A DNA stretch of 37,500 nucleotides, taken from Paracoccus sp. MBLB3053. GTDB taxonomy: Bacteria > Pseudomonadota > Alphaproteobacteria > Rhodobacterales > Rhodobacteraceae. Below the pieces are notes generated by a model that searched no databases, was not told the origin of the DNA, and saw only the letters and a program-made list of their open reading frames with translations. The translations under genes and the position numbers were made by a program. Shown in pieces: positions 22,918 to 31,109 of this stretch; positions within the stretch are counted from its first letter, which is position 1; each line of letters opens with the position of its first letter. The stretch is from contig NZ_JAVQLW010000005.1 of the NCBI RefSeq assembly GCF_031822435.1, positions 1 to 37,500 of the forward strand, read 5' to 3'.

Positions 22918-23724
22918 TCAGGCGCTCACGCGCTGGCGGCCAAGCGCCTGTCCGACCTCGCGCGCCCCGGCACGCAAGAGCGGCAGCAAGCGCGTCGCGC
23001 GCTCGCCCCTGAGGCGCGAGATGGGGGCAATGATGCTGATCGCGCCGACCGCGCGGCCGACAACATCGCGCACCGGTACGGCCAGCACATGGCGGGTCGG
23101 ATCGACAAGGCTGTCCTGGCTCAGGTAGCCTTGGCTGCGGGCGGCCTCGACCCCGTCGACGACTGCCGCCTCGGGGCAACGCCAATCGGCGAAGCGCTCG
23201 GCATTGTCGCGCAGGGTGTTGGCCAGGCGCTCGTCGCCCAGGAAGGCCAGCATGACGCGCCCGCCGATGCTGACGCCCAGAGGGCGACGCGCACCCACCT
23301 TGATGCGCTGCGCCTGCAGGGGAAAATTGCCAAAGCGGCGGTCGGCATAGACCGAGTCATTATGCGAAGGCACGGAAAGGAAGATCGAATCCCCGGTCCT
23401 CGAGGCCAGATCCTCGAGGGTCGGCACCGCCAGCCGGGTGATCGGGCAACGGTTGAAGGGCGCAACGCCCAGCCATGCCGTCTCGGCAGCGAGGCGATAG
23501 CGCTGTGTCCCCGAGGCGCGCTCGACGATGCCCTCCTGCTCCAGCGCCTTCAGGATGCGATGTGCTGTCGGATGCGAAAGCTTCAGCGAGCCGGCAATAT
23601 CTACCAGTTTCTCGCCGTCGCAATCACCCCCGGCCAGCAGCCGGACGATGGCGAAAGAGCGTTGAATGCATTGCGTCCCGGTTGCCTCCCGCCGCCCGGA
23701 TTCGATCGTCGTTTCCATGCCCAT
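22918..23724 (-). CDS. IclR family transcriptional regulator
   Basis: A 268-residue IclR-type regulator. The winged helix-turn-helix spans about residues 18-80 (QRSFAIVRLLAGG, KLVDIAGSLKLSHPTAHRIL, KALEQEGIVER), and the C-terminal effector-binding domain shows DSIFLSVPSHNDSVYADRR, the glycine-rich GVSIGGRVMLAFL and AVPVRDVVGRAVGAISI. Such regulators usually sense aromatic acids or their catabolites. Gene position beside the dioxygenase and the repeated TTCAYATnSCG sites make it the best candidate for the cluster regulator. ATG 23724 has GGAGG upstream; it follows the GntR gene by 21 bp. Confidence 0.9.
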   Translation of the reverse strand: MGMETTIESGRREATGTQCIQRSFAIVRLLAGGDCDGEKLVDIAGSLKLSHPTAHRILKALEQEGIVERASGTQRYRLAAETAWLGVAPFNRCPITRLAVPTLEDLASRTGDSIFLSVPSHNDSVYADRRFGNFPLQAQRIKVGARRPLGVSIGGRVMLAFLGDERLANTLRDNAERFADWRCPEAAVVDGVEAARSQGYLSQDSLVDPTRHVLAVPVRDVVGRAVGAISIIAPISRLRGERATRLLPLLRAGAREVGQALGRQRVSA

Positions 23725-23745
23725 GTCTTCTTCCTCCCAGAAAAA

Positions 23746-24405
23746 TCAATCGTGACCCTTGACCAGCCCGGCCTCGAGAAGCCGTCGGGTGGTCTGTTGA
23801 AGATGTCGTGTCAGCGCCTCGACAGCCGGTTCGGTCCGGCGTTCCAGCACGAGATCGAGGATCTCGCGATGCTCGGCCTCGATGTCGCGGGTGCCCTCGA
23901 CCTGGGGCAGCAGCATGCGGCGGTAGCGCTCGGCCTGTACGTAAAGCTCGCCACGCAGGTAAAGCCACCACTTGCTGTCGCAGGCGGCGACGAGGTCGTC
24001 GTGGAAGCGTGCATGAATATGCGCCCAGTCGGGATGGGCGCGCCCCTCGGGCGAGGCCCCGGCCCGCGACAGGCGGTGCCATGTCGCCAGCAGCTGCGCC
24101 TCCCACTCGACATCCCCAAGCGCGATGGAACGGCGCAGGCAGCGCGCCTCGATCTCGATGCGGACCTCGGTCAGGTCCAGCAGATCCTCGCGCGAGATGG
24201 CGGCAACATGGAAGCCGCGCTGCGGCATGGCGACCACCAGCCGGTCCGATGTCAGCCGCGCCAAGGCCTCGCGGATCGCGCTGGCCGACACGGTGTAGCG
24301 CGACGCGAGCCCGTCGATCGCAAGCTTCGCCCCCGGACGGAAAGCGCCGTTCAGCAGCGCCTCCTTGAGATCGTCATAGACTTCGGCAGTCTTGCTGATT
24401 GCCAT
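23746..24405 (-). CDS. GntR/FadR family transcriptional regulator
   Basis: A 219-residue GntR regulator of the FadR subfamily. Its N-terminal winged helix reads VYDDLKEALLNGAFRPGAKL and IDGLASRYTVSASAIREALA. The all-helical FCD domain follows, with likely metal-binding residues in the FCD pattern (IHARFHDDLVAAC and DIEAEHREI). It would be a ligand-released repressor. ATG 24405 has GGAGGAG eight bases upstream; a longer frame to 24474 would run through the hairpin at 24421-24455 and is less likely. It is divergent from the DUF3500 operon, with a perfect palindrome between. Confidence 0.9.
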   Translation of the reverse strand: MAISKTAEVYDDLKEALLNGAFRPGAKLAIDGLASRYTVSASAIREALARLTSDRLVVAMPQRGFHVAAISREDLLDLTEVRIEIEARCLRRSIALGDVEWEAQLLATWHRLSRAGASPEGRAHPDWAHIHARFHDDLVAACDSKWWLYLRGELYVQAERYRRMLLPQVEGTRDIEAEHREILDLVLERRTEPAVEALTRHLQQTTRRLLEAGLVKGHD

Positions 24406-24420
24406 GTTCCCCACTCCTCC

Positions 24421-24455
24421 CTTGCGATGGGCCGTCCTCGTCGGCCCGTCGCAAG
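24421..24455. promoter_or_regulatory. Long inverted repeat in the GntR gene leader
   Basis: CTTGCGATGGGCC-N9-GGCCCGTCGCAAG, 13-bp arms with a single T-G mismatch. It lies 16-50 bases upstream of the GntR gene ATG and ends right next to its ribosome-binding site, so the transcript would fold into a strong stem. It could be an operator or an RNA element. Confidence 0.5.
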
Positions 24456-24514
24456 ACGGATTCCCCGGCGCCATGAAAGGCTAAATAGATATTCCTGTCA
24501 AAATAGTTTTTTCT

Positions 24515-24530
24515 GAAAATCGCGATTTTC
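24515..24530. promoter_or_regulatory. 16-bp perfect palindrome between the GntR and DUF3500 genes
   Basis: GAAAATCGCGATTTTC, an uninterrupted palindrome in an AT-rich segment about 95 bp before the DUF3500 start and about 110 bp before the GntR gene start. The most likely use is as the operator of the divergent pair. Confidence 0.55.
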
Positions 24531-24624
24531 CGCGATGTGGAAGATTTTTTTCGCGCGGCTTGTCCGGTGGCACGGGCTTGGGGCTGATGACCCAAAGCCC
24601 GGCCGAACCGGGCAGGAGGATTCT

Positions 24625-25860
24625 ATGACACATGCGGATTTTCGCGCCTTCGTGCTGCCCGAAAGCAATGACCGGGTCGGCAAGTCGCGTGGGCTGGACC
24701 CGGTGACCTATTCGCAGCCGATCCTTGACACCCCACGCGCCATCGCGCTGAAGGCGGAATGGGCCCGGCTGCAGGACGCGCCCTATATCGGCGTCACCCA
24801 TGACGGCACGCCCGAAACCGGGCTGTTCGCGCTGGAGGACCAGGGTTTCGACGTCGAACTGGCCGTGGATGCCGCGGACACGCTGCTGGCCACGATGGCG
24901 CCCGCCGAGCGCGCCGCCGCCTGCAAGCCCCTCGAGGCAAAGCAATGGCGCGGCTGGTACAATCCCGAGCTGGTTTTCAATACCGAAGGCGTACGGCTGG
25001 AAAACCTGTCCGCTGCCTCGCGCGATTGTTTCCTTGACCTGCTGGCCGCCTGCACTTCCGCCCGCGGCTTCCAGATGATCCGGCGGCTCATGAAGGCCAA
25101 TCTGTTCCTGGGCGAGCTATATGACCTGCGCCAGATCATGAACGAATGGTCCTATCACTTCCATCTTTTCGGCACGCCCTCGGTGACCGACCCATGGGGC
25201 TGGCATATCTACGGCCATCACGTCGGCTTCAACGTCCTGATCCTTGGCCGCCAGATGGTCATCGCCCCCCTGTTCATGGGCACCGAGCCCAACGAGATCA
25301 CGCTGGAAAGCGGCGAACACTACGCGATGTTCAAAGAGGAAGAGGCGCAGGGCCTTGCCCTGATGCAGTCGCTATCGCCTGAACTGCGTGCCCGCGCCAC
25401 GATCTATGAGCAGATGGAAGACCCCGCCATGCCGGCATGGCGCTTCAACTTTGCCGATCAGCGCCATCTGGGCGGCGCCTTCCAGGACAATCGGGTCATC
25501 CCCGTCGAGGGCGTGCCGGTCAGCGAATTCTCGAATTCGCAGCGACAGGCGCTCTTGGGTCTTTGCGAGACCTTCCACGCGCATTGGCCCGATGGCCCCC
25601 GCGCTGCTCGCATGCGCCAGATCGAGGCGCATCTGGACCGGACCACGTTCAGTTGGATCGGCGGGCATGGCGATGAGGACCCCTTCTACTACCACATCCA
25701 TTCGCCAGTCCTGATGCTGGAATTCGACCACCATTCCGGCATGTGGCTCAGCAATGAAGACCCGGCAAAGTTCCACATCCATGTCATCAGCCGCATCCCG
25801 AACGGCAATGATTACGGCAAGGCGCTGATCGCCCTGCACCAGGACGCGACCCATGCTTGA
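24625..25860 (+). CDS. DUF3500 domain protein
   Basis: A 411-residue soluble protein of the DUF3500 family, for which I know no established reaction. Conserved-looking segments are rich in histidine: WSYHFHLFGTPS, WGWHIYGHHVGFN, YYHIHSPVLMLEFDHHSG and KFHIHVISRIPNGNDYGKAL; the last two are the family's C-terminal signature. There is no signal peptide. It leads the plus-strand operon that ends in HpaI and overlaps the aldehyde dehydrogenase gene by 8 bp, so a catabolic or metal-dependent enzymatic role is plausible. The AGGAGGA ribosome-binding site ends four bases before ATG 24625. Confidence 0.82.
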   Translation: MTHADFRAFVLPESNDRVGKSRGLDPVTYSQPILDTPRAIALKAEWARLQDAPYIGVTHDGTPETGLFALEDQGFDVELAVDAADTLLATMAPAERAAACKPLEAKQWRGWYNPELVFNTEGVRLENLSAASRDCFLDLLAACTSARGFQMIRRLMKANLFLGELYDLRQIMNEWSYHFHLFGTPSVTDPWGWHIYGHHVGFNVLILGRQMVIAPLFMGTEPNEITLESGEHYAMFKEEEAQGLALMQSLSPELRARATIYEQMEDPAMPAWRFNFADQRHLGGAFQDNRVIPVEGVPVSEFSNSQRQALLGLCETFHAHWPDGPRAARMRQIEAHLDRTTFSWIGGHGDEDPFYYHIHSPVLMLEFDHHSGMWLSNEDPAKFHIHVISRIPNGNDYGKALIALHQDATHA

Positions 25861-27325
25861 CACGACCCTTTCCGCCCTGCTCGACGACCCGTCGTTGCTG
25901 CGCGAGGCCGCGCTGGTCGGCCCGCGCTGGATCGAGGCCCAGGGCGCCGGCATCGCGGTCACGAACCCTTCGACCGGGGCGGTGCTTGGCCATGTCCCCG
26001 ATCTTGGCGCCGCCGAGACCGACGAGGCGATCCGTGCCGCCCAAACCGCGCAAAAGGTATGGGCCGCCCGCACCGCCAAGGAACGCGGCCAGATCCTGCG
26101 CCAATGGTTCGAATTGATGATAACGCATCAGGACGATCTGGCCCGCATCCTGACCGCCGAACAGGGCAAGCCCTTCCCCGAGGCCAGGGGAGAGATCGCC
26201 TATGGCGCGAGTTTCATCGAATGGTTCGCCGAGGAAGCCCGCCGCGCCTATGGCGAAATCGTGCCGGGCCATGCCCCCGACAAGCGCATCCTTGTGACCA
26301 AGCAGCCGATCGGCGTCGTCGCCGCAATCACGCCGTGGAATTTTCCGAATGCGATGATCACCCGCAAGGCCGGTCCCGCCTTCGCCGCAGGCTGCGCCAT
26401 GGTGCTGAAACCGGCGAGCGAGACGCCCTTTTCGGCCATCGCGCTGGCCGTTCTGGCCGAGCGTGCGGGTCTTCCGGCGGGCCTCTTTTCAGTGCTGACG
26501 GGACGTTCGACGGTGATCGGCGGCGTGCTGACGGCAAGCCCGGTGGTGCGCAAGCTGACTTTCACCGGCTCGACCGGGGTCGGCGCGCAGCTTTACGCGC
26601 AATGCGCGCCGACGATCAAGAAACTGGGGCTGGAACTCGGTGGCAACGCGCCCTTCATCGTCTTTGACGATGCCGATCTGGACGCGGCGGTCGAGGGCGC
26701 GCTGGTCGCAAAGTTCCGCAACAATGGCCAGACCTGCGTCTGCGCGAACCGCATCTATGTCCAGTCGGGCATCCATGACGCCTTCGCCCGCCGCCTCGCC
26801 GCCCGCGTGGCGCGGCTGAAGACCGGCGACGGTTTCGAGACCGGCGTGACCTTCGGCCCGCTGATCGACGCCAAGGCCGTGGTCAAGGTCCGCGCCCATA
26901 TCGAGGACGCCAAGGCCAACGGCGCGCAGGTCCTGACCGGCGGTGAGCCGCATGATCTGGGTGGGCATTTCTGGCAGCCGACCGTGCTGACCGGCCTGAC
27001 CGCGGAGATGGCGATCACGCGTGAGGAAACCTTCGGCCCGGTCGCGCCGATCTCTCGTTTCGAGAGCGAATCCGAGGTCATCTCGGCCGCCAATGACACG
27101 GAATTCGGGCTGGCCTCCTATGTCTTCACCCGCGACCTTGCGCGCGCCTTGCGTGCCTCCGAGGCGCTGGAAGCCGGAATGGTCGGGGTCAATACCGGCC
27201 TGATCAGCACCGCCGAGGCACCCTTTGGTGGCGTCAAGGCCTCGGGTCTTGGGCGCGAGGGCAGCCGCCACGGGCTCGATGACTTCATGGAGCTGAAATA
27301 TATCTGTCTTGGAGGGGTCCAATGA
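25853..27325 (+). CDS. gabD: NAD(P)-dependent aldehyde dehydrogenase (succinate-semialdehyde type)
   Basis: A 490-residue aldehyde dehydrogenase with PWNFPNAMITRKAGPAFAAG (161-180), FTGSTGVGAQL (237-247), catalytic Glu261 (LELGGNAPF) and nucleophilic Cys295 (NNGQTCVCANR). It aligns best with GabD-like succinate-semialdehyde dehydrogenases. In this operon it could oxidise succinic semialdehyde released by HpaI, or serve as the 5-carboxymethyl-2-hydroxymuconic semialdehyde dehydrogenase (HpaE), since no other aldehyde dehydrogenase is in the cluster. Translationally coupled on both sides (8-bp overlap upstream, ATGA downstream). Confidence 0.9.
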   Translation: MLDTTLSALLDDPSLLREAALVGPRWIEAQGAGIAVTNPSTGAVLGHVPDLGAAETDEAIRAAQTAQKVWAARTAKERGQILRQWFELMITHQDDLARILTAEQGKPFPEARGEIAYGASFIEWFAEEARRAYGEIVPGHAPDKRILVTKQPIGVVAAITPWNFPNAMITRKAGPAFAAGCAMVLKPASETPFSAIALAVLAERAGLPAGLFSVLTGRSTVIGGVLTASPVVRKLTFTGSTGVGAQLYAQCAPTIKKLGLELGGNAPFIVFDDADLDAAVEGALVAKFRNNGQTCVCANRIYVQSGIHDAFARRLAARVARLKTGDGFETGVTFGPLIDAKAVVKVRAHIEDAKANGAQVLTGGEPHDLGGHFWQPTVLTGLTAEMAITREETFGPVAPISRFESESEVISAANDTEFGLASYVFTRDLARALRASEALEAGMVGVNTGLISTAEAPFGGVKASGLGREGSRHGLDDFMELKYICLGGVQ

Positions 27326-28176
27326 ACCTCGTTTCCTTCACCGCAGGCGATCAGGCGCATTGGGGCGTGACGGCGGGCGAGGGCGTCCTGGCCCTTTCGC
27401 AGGAATTTCCCGAATTCCCGACCCTGCGCGACGTGATCTCGGCGCAGGCGATCCCGCAGGTCCTGAGTGCCGCCGAGGGCCGCGCGCCGAGCCATGCCCC
27501 CGGCAGTTACGCGCTGCAGATCCCCATCCCGAACCCGGAAAAGATCATCTGCGTCGGCGTGAACTTTCCCGACCGCAATGCCGAATACAAGGACGGCAAG
27601 GACGCCCCCGCGAACATGTCGCTGTTCCCGCGCTTTGCGCGCGGCTTCTCGGGCCATGGCGCGGCCCTGATCCGTCCGCCGGAAAGCGAGCAGCTGGACT
27701 ATGAGGGCGAGATCGCCGTGGTCATCGGCAAGGGGGGCCGCCGCATCCCAGAGGCCGAGGCGCTCTCGCATGTCGCGGGCCTCACGCTCTGCAACGAAGG
27801 GACGATCCGCGACTGGGTGCGCCACGCCAAGTTCAACGTGACCCAGGGCAAGAACTGGGATCGGTCCGGGGCGATGGGGCCCTGGCTCGTGCCGTTCACC
27901 GACCCGGCGCAGATCCTTGATGTCGCGATCGAGACGCGGGTGAATGGCGAACTACGCCAATCCGACCGCACGAGCCGGATGATTTTCCCGGTGGCGCGGC
28001 AGATCGCCTATATCTCGACCTTCACCACGCTGGTTCCTGGCGACATCATCGTCACCGGCACGCCGACCGGGGCCGGGGCGCGCTTCGAGCCGCCGGTCTG
28101 GCTGAAGCCGGGCGATGTGGTCGAGGTCTCGGCCGAGGGGATCGGCACGCTTCGCAACGAGGTGGCCGACGAATGA
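27322..28176 (+). CDS. Fumarylacetoacetate hydrolase family protein (HpaG-like)
   Basis: A 284-residue FAH-fold enzyme with an N-terminal extension of about 70 residues and the metal site LDYEGEIAVVIGKGG (Glu128, Glu130), then CNEGTIRDWV. The segment GKNWDRSGAMGPWLVP and the C-terminal VPGDIIVTGTPTGAGARFEP are typical of the family. In an operon with HpaH and HpaI, its expected job is the HpaG step, decarboxylation of the tricarboxylate formed from the ring-cleavage acid. It differs clearly from the first FAA protein at 14534, so they are not a recent duplicate. Overlaps both neighbours by ATGA. Confidence 0.88.
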   Translation: MNLVSFTAGDQAHWGVTAGEGVLALSQEFPEFPTLRDVISAQAIPQVLSAAEGRAPSHAPGSYALQIPIPNPEKIICVGVNFPDRNAEYKDGKDAPANMSLFPRFARGFSGHGAALIRPPESEQLDYEGEIAVVIGKGGRRIPEAEALSHVAGLTLCNEGTIRDWVRHAKFNVTQGKNWDRSGAMGPWLVPFTDPAQILDVAIETRVNGELRQSDRTSRMIFPVARQIAYISTFTTLVPGDIIVTGTPTGAGARFEPPVWLKPGDVVEVSAEGIGTLRNEVADE

Positions 28177-28982
28177 CTTTGTCTGAGTTTGAAATCCGCG
28201 CGGCCGCCGAGGACCTGTTCGAGGCCGAGACAGCGCGCCACCAGATCGGCCTTTTGTCGCTCAAACACCCCGACATGACGTTGGACGATGCCTATGCCGT
28301 GCAGGCCGAACTGGTGCGCCGCAAGCGCGCGGCGGGCCTTGGCGTGATCGGCTGGAAGATCGGCCTGACCAGCCGCGCGATGCAGCAGGCGCTGGACATC
28401 ATCACGCCAGATTCCGGCATCCTGCTCTCGGATATGCTGTTTCCGGACGGCGCGATGATCCCGCTGGGCCGCTTCATCCAGCCCCGGATCGAGGCCGAAA
28501 TCGCCTTCGTGATGAAGGCCCCACTTTCCGGTTTGGTGACGCGCGAACAGGTGCTGGCGGCGACCGAATATGTCGCCCCTTCGCTCGAGATCCTCGACAC
28601 ACGCATCCTGCGCGCCGACCCCGCCACCCGCGCGACCCGCAAGATCTACGACACGGTCGCCGACAATGCCGCCAATGCCGGGATCGTGCTGGGGGCGCAA
28701 CGCCACGCCCCGGATGCCTTCGACCTGCGCCGCGTCGGCGTGATCCTCAAGCGCGACGGCGTGGTCGAGGAGACCGGGCTGGGCGCCGGGGTCCTGGACG
28801 ATCCGGTCACCGGCATCCTGTGGCTGGTGCATCGCCTTGCCGAATACGCCCAGGGCATCGAGGCGGGCGAGGTGCTGCTCTCCGGCTCGTTCATCCGCCC
28901 GGTCGAGGCCCCGCCCGGCAGCCGTTTCGACGCCGATTTCGGTGATTTCGGCCGCGTCACCCTGAACTTCGCTGGTGAATGA
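28173..28982 (+). CDS. hpaH: 2-oxo-hept-4-ene-1,7-dioate hydratase
   Basis: A 269-residue hydratase of the HpaH/MhpD family, which is FAH-related and adds water to the dienoate before aldol cleavage. The blocks DDAYAVQAELVRRKRA, GWKIGLTSRAMQQALDI, PDSGILLSDML, PRIEAEIAFVM (metal Glu pair) and GLGAGVLDDPVTGILWLVHR are characteristic. Size matches E. coli HpaH (267). It overlaps the FAA gene by ATGA and precedes HpaI by one base, the order seen in other homoprotocatechuate operons. Confidence 0.92.
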   Translation: MTLSEFEIRAAAEDLFEAETARHQIGLLSLKHPDMTLDDAYAVQAELVRRKRAAGLGVIGWKIGLTSRAMQQALDIITPDSGILLSDMLFPDGAMIPLGRFIQPRIEAEIAFVMKAPLSGLVTREQVLAATEYVAPSLEILDTRILRADPATRATRKIYDTVADNAANAGIVLGAQRHAPDAFDLRRVGVILKRDGVVEETGLGAGVLDDPVTGILWLVHRLAEYAQGIEAGEVLLSGSFIRPVEAPPGSRFDADFGDFGRVTLNFAGE

Positions 28983-28983
28983 G

Positions 28984-29754
28984 ATGCCCGCCCCGATCAA
29001 TCCCCTGAAACACCGCCTCGCCGCGGGCGAGGTCACCCATGGCATCTGGCTGGGCCTTGCCGACCCCTACCCCGCCGAGATTGCCGCCACCGCCGGTTTC
29101 GACTGGCTGCTGATCGATGGCGAGCATGCACCCAACGACATCCGCTCGCTCTCGGCACAGGTCGCGGTCCTTGCGGGATCGGACAGCGCGCCGGTGATCC
29201 GCCTGCCCGATGACGACCCCGCCAAGATCAAGCAGGCGCTGGATATCGGCGCGCAGACGCTGTTGATCCCGATGATCGAAAGCGCCGAACAGGCTACCCG
29301 CGCCGCCCGCGCCTGCCGCTACCCGCCCGAGGGGGTCCGCGGCGTCGGCTCGGCTTTGGCCCGCGCCTCGCGCTTCGCCGCGATCCCCGACTACCTTGCG
29401 ACCGCAAATGCCCAGATCTGCTTGATCCTGCAGGTCGAGACCCGCGCAGGCCTCGCCGCGCTGGATGAGATCGCGGCGACCGAGGGGGTGGACGGGGTGT
29501 TCATCGGTCCCTCGGATCTTGCTGCCGATATGGGCCATCTGGGCAATCCCGGCCACCCCGAGGTGCAGGCTGCGGTGCTTGGCGCGCTGGCCCGCATCCG
29601 AGCCGCGGGCAAGGCGGCGGGCGTCCTGACCACCGATCCGGCCTTCATCGAGGCCTGCAAGGCGGCGGGCGCGAATTTTGTCGGCGTCGGCATCGACGTG
29701 ACGATCTTGGCGGGCGCGCTGCGGGCGCTCGCCGGAAAATTCCGCAAGGCCTGA
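28984..29754 (+). CDS. hpaI: 4-hydroxy-2-oxoheptane-1,7-dioate aldolase
   Basis: A 256-residue class II HpcH/HpaI aldolase that splits 4-hydroxy-2-oxoheptanedioate to pyruvate and succinic semialdehyde. It shows GFDWLLIDGEHAPND (38-52, catalytic His48), the pyruvate-binding arginine in PVIRLPDDD, the metal-binding Glu in LQVETRAGL and Asp in FIGPSDLAADMG. Near-identical motifs occur in E. coli HpaI. ATG 28984 is preferred; a GTG at 28975 overlapping hpaH is also possible and would add three residues. Last enzyme gene of the plus-strand operon. Confidence 0.92.
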   Translation: MPAPINPLKHRLAAGEVTHGIWLGLADPYPAEIAATAGFDWLLIDGEHAPNDIRSLSAQVAVLAGSDSAPVIRLPDDDPAKIKQALDIGAQTLLIPMIESAEQATRAARACRYPPEGVRGVGSALARASRFAAIPDYLATANAQICLILQVETRAGLAALDEIAATEGVDGVFIGPSDLAADMGHLGNPGHPEVQAAVLGALARIRAAGKAAGVLTTDPAFIEACKAAGANFVGVGIDVTILAGALRALAGKFRKA

Positions 29755-29774
29755 GCCTGCGATCCAAGAGAATT

Positions 29775-29812
29775 CCCGACCGCCTCGGGGCCTTTCCCGG
29801 CGGGTGGTCGGG
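29775..29812. terminator. Possible hairpin after hpaI
   Basis: CCCGACCGCC pairs with GGCGGG-T-GGTCGGG across a short loop, with one bulge. No T-run follows, so at most it attenuates transcription into the outer-membrane protein gene. Confidence 0.35.
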
Positions 29813-29871
29813 TATTGCCCGGCGCCGACTGCCCGAACAGGGCGCCAAGAACCAAACGGGAGGAGAGAGAC

Positions 29872-30951
29872 ATGAACATCAAGGCATTTGCCTGCGGCGC
29901 GCTGCTGCTGGCGACCGCGACCTCGCAGGCCTTCGCGCAGGACCATCGCGGCGGTCCGCCCAAGGGCGTGGGCGCGTTCCAGAAGAATTTCGGCGCGGCC
30001 GGCCTGTTGACCGTCTGGGGCCAGGACGACACCTATGGCGGCGTGCAAAGCCGGATCAACAATGGCTTCTCGCATGAAGCCAAGGCCGAGGCGACCGGCG
30101 TCATGTCGGGCTACGAGGACGACATCTCGACCCTGCTGTTGCCGATCTCGCTGCTGCAAGGCCTGCCGGACGGGCAGTCGCTGATCTACAGCAAGCTCAC
30201 CCTCAACGCCAATCGCGGGGCCGAGAACCCGACCTATTCCGAGGGCACCCTGCCCAGCATCCTTGTGTCCTATCTGAACATGCCCAGCGACAACCTGGCC
30301 TGGGGTATCGGTGTAGTGGCCCAGCAGGCCGATACCGAAATGAAGCATAATGGCGGAAATATCGACTCGACCTCGGCCGGGCTGCGCGGCGATCTGCTCT
30401 ACGTCATGAATGACAATTGGGCGATGGCACATCGAGTCATCGCGAGTTGGGGCGATGCCACGACCGAAATCCCGACGCCTGTGGGCACGATCAGCGAGGA
30501 TCGCAGCTCGTCGCTGTTCTATTATCAAGGTGATCTCGTCGGGACCTATACGGACCGCGACATGTCCGCGCTTGGCGATGGCTGGGTCTTCCATCCGCGC
30601 CTTGGCGTCGTTGCCCAGCACATCACCCGCGACGAGGCCACCAACAGCAGGGGCGCGACTGTTTCCGAGGCCCAGATCGATTACGGCATGGTGCAGGCCA
30701 TCGCGCGGATCGAGAAGCCGACCTTCAAGCCCGGCGACTGGTCGCCGCAATTCGAACTGGGAATGAAGCACGAGTTCGAAAACTCGGTCGGCGAATACAT
30801 GGACGAGGAAAATTACCTCTACAGCCAGATTGCCCTCGGCACAAAGCTCGAGAATGGGGCGTATTTCAACGCGGCCTATACCCGCGACGACGGCTTCAAT
30901 GGCAACCGCCGTACCCAGACCTTCAAGCTGATCTACTCGATGAGCTTCTGA
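29872..30951 (+). CDS. Outer-membrane beta-barrel transport protein of aromatic pathways
   Basis: A 359-residue secreted protein with a Sec signal (MNIKAFACGALLLATATSQA, cleavage near AFA-QD). The mature protein is full of alternating amphipathic strands and ends in LIYSMSF, a C-terminal phenylalanine typical of outer-membrane barrels. It resembles the SphA/meta-pathway phenol-degradation transporter group found at the end of aromatic operons, so it probably passes the substrate across the outer membrane. A strong ribosome-binding site (GGGAGGAGAGA) precedes ATG 29872. The gene follows hpaI by 117 bp and ends in a strong terminator. Confidence 0.78.
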   Translation: MNIKAFACGALLLATATSQAFAQDHRGGPPKGVGAFQKNFGAAGLLTVWGQDDTYGGVQSRINNGFSHEAKAEATGVMSGYEDDISTLLLPISLLQGLPDGQSLIYSKLTLNANRGAENPTYSEGTLPSILVSYLNMPSDNLAWGIGVVAQQADTEMKHNGGNIDSTSAGLRGDLLYVMNDNWAMAHRVIASWGDATTEIPTPVGTISEDRSSSLFYYQGDLVGTYTDRDMSALGDGWVFHPRLGVVAQHITRDEATNSRGATVSEAQIDYGMVQAIARIEKPTFKPGDWSPQFELGMKHEFENSVGEYMDEENYLYSQIALGTKLENGAYFNAAYTRDDGFNGNRRTQTFKLIYSMSF

Positions 30952-30960
30952 CAGCAGCTG

Positions 30961-30990
30961 TGCCCGGCGCCGATCCGCGCCGGGCATTTG
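30961..30990 (+). terminator. Intrinsic terminator
   Basis: TGCCCGGCGC-CGATCC-GCGCCGGGCA followed by TTT, a perfect 10-bp stem starting 10 bases after the outer-membrane protein stop codon. It closes the catabolic island on this strand. Confidence 0.85.
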
Positions 30991-31109
30991 ACCGCAGGGC
31001 CCGCAACGCAAAGGTCATGCGGCAGGCGTCGTTACCGGTGACCAATGGCCGAGTTTCCGATTGCCAGTGCCCGCACAGCTTGGTGCGAGACCGCATGGAA
31101 CTGGGGAAA

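Noticed and set aside
28957..31011. A 684-codon open frame on the minus strand
   Set aside because: Antisense shadow of HpaI and the outer-membrane protein, both of which have clear motifs, start signals and a terminator on the plus strand.
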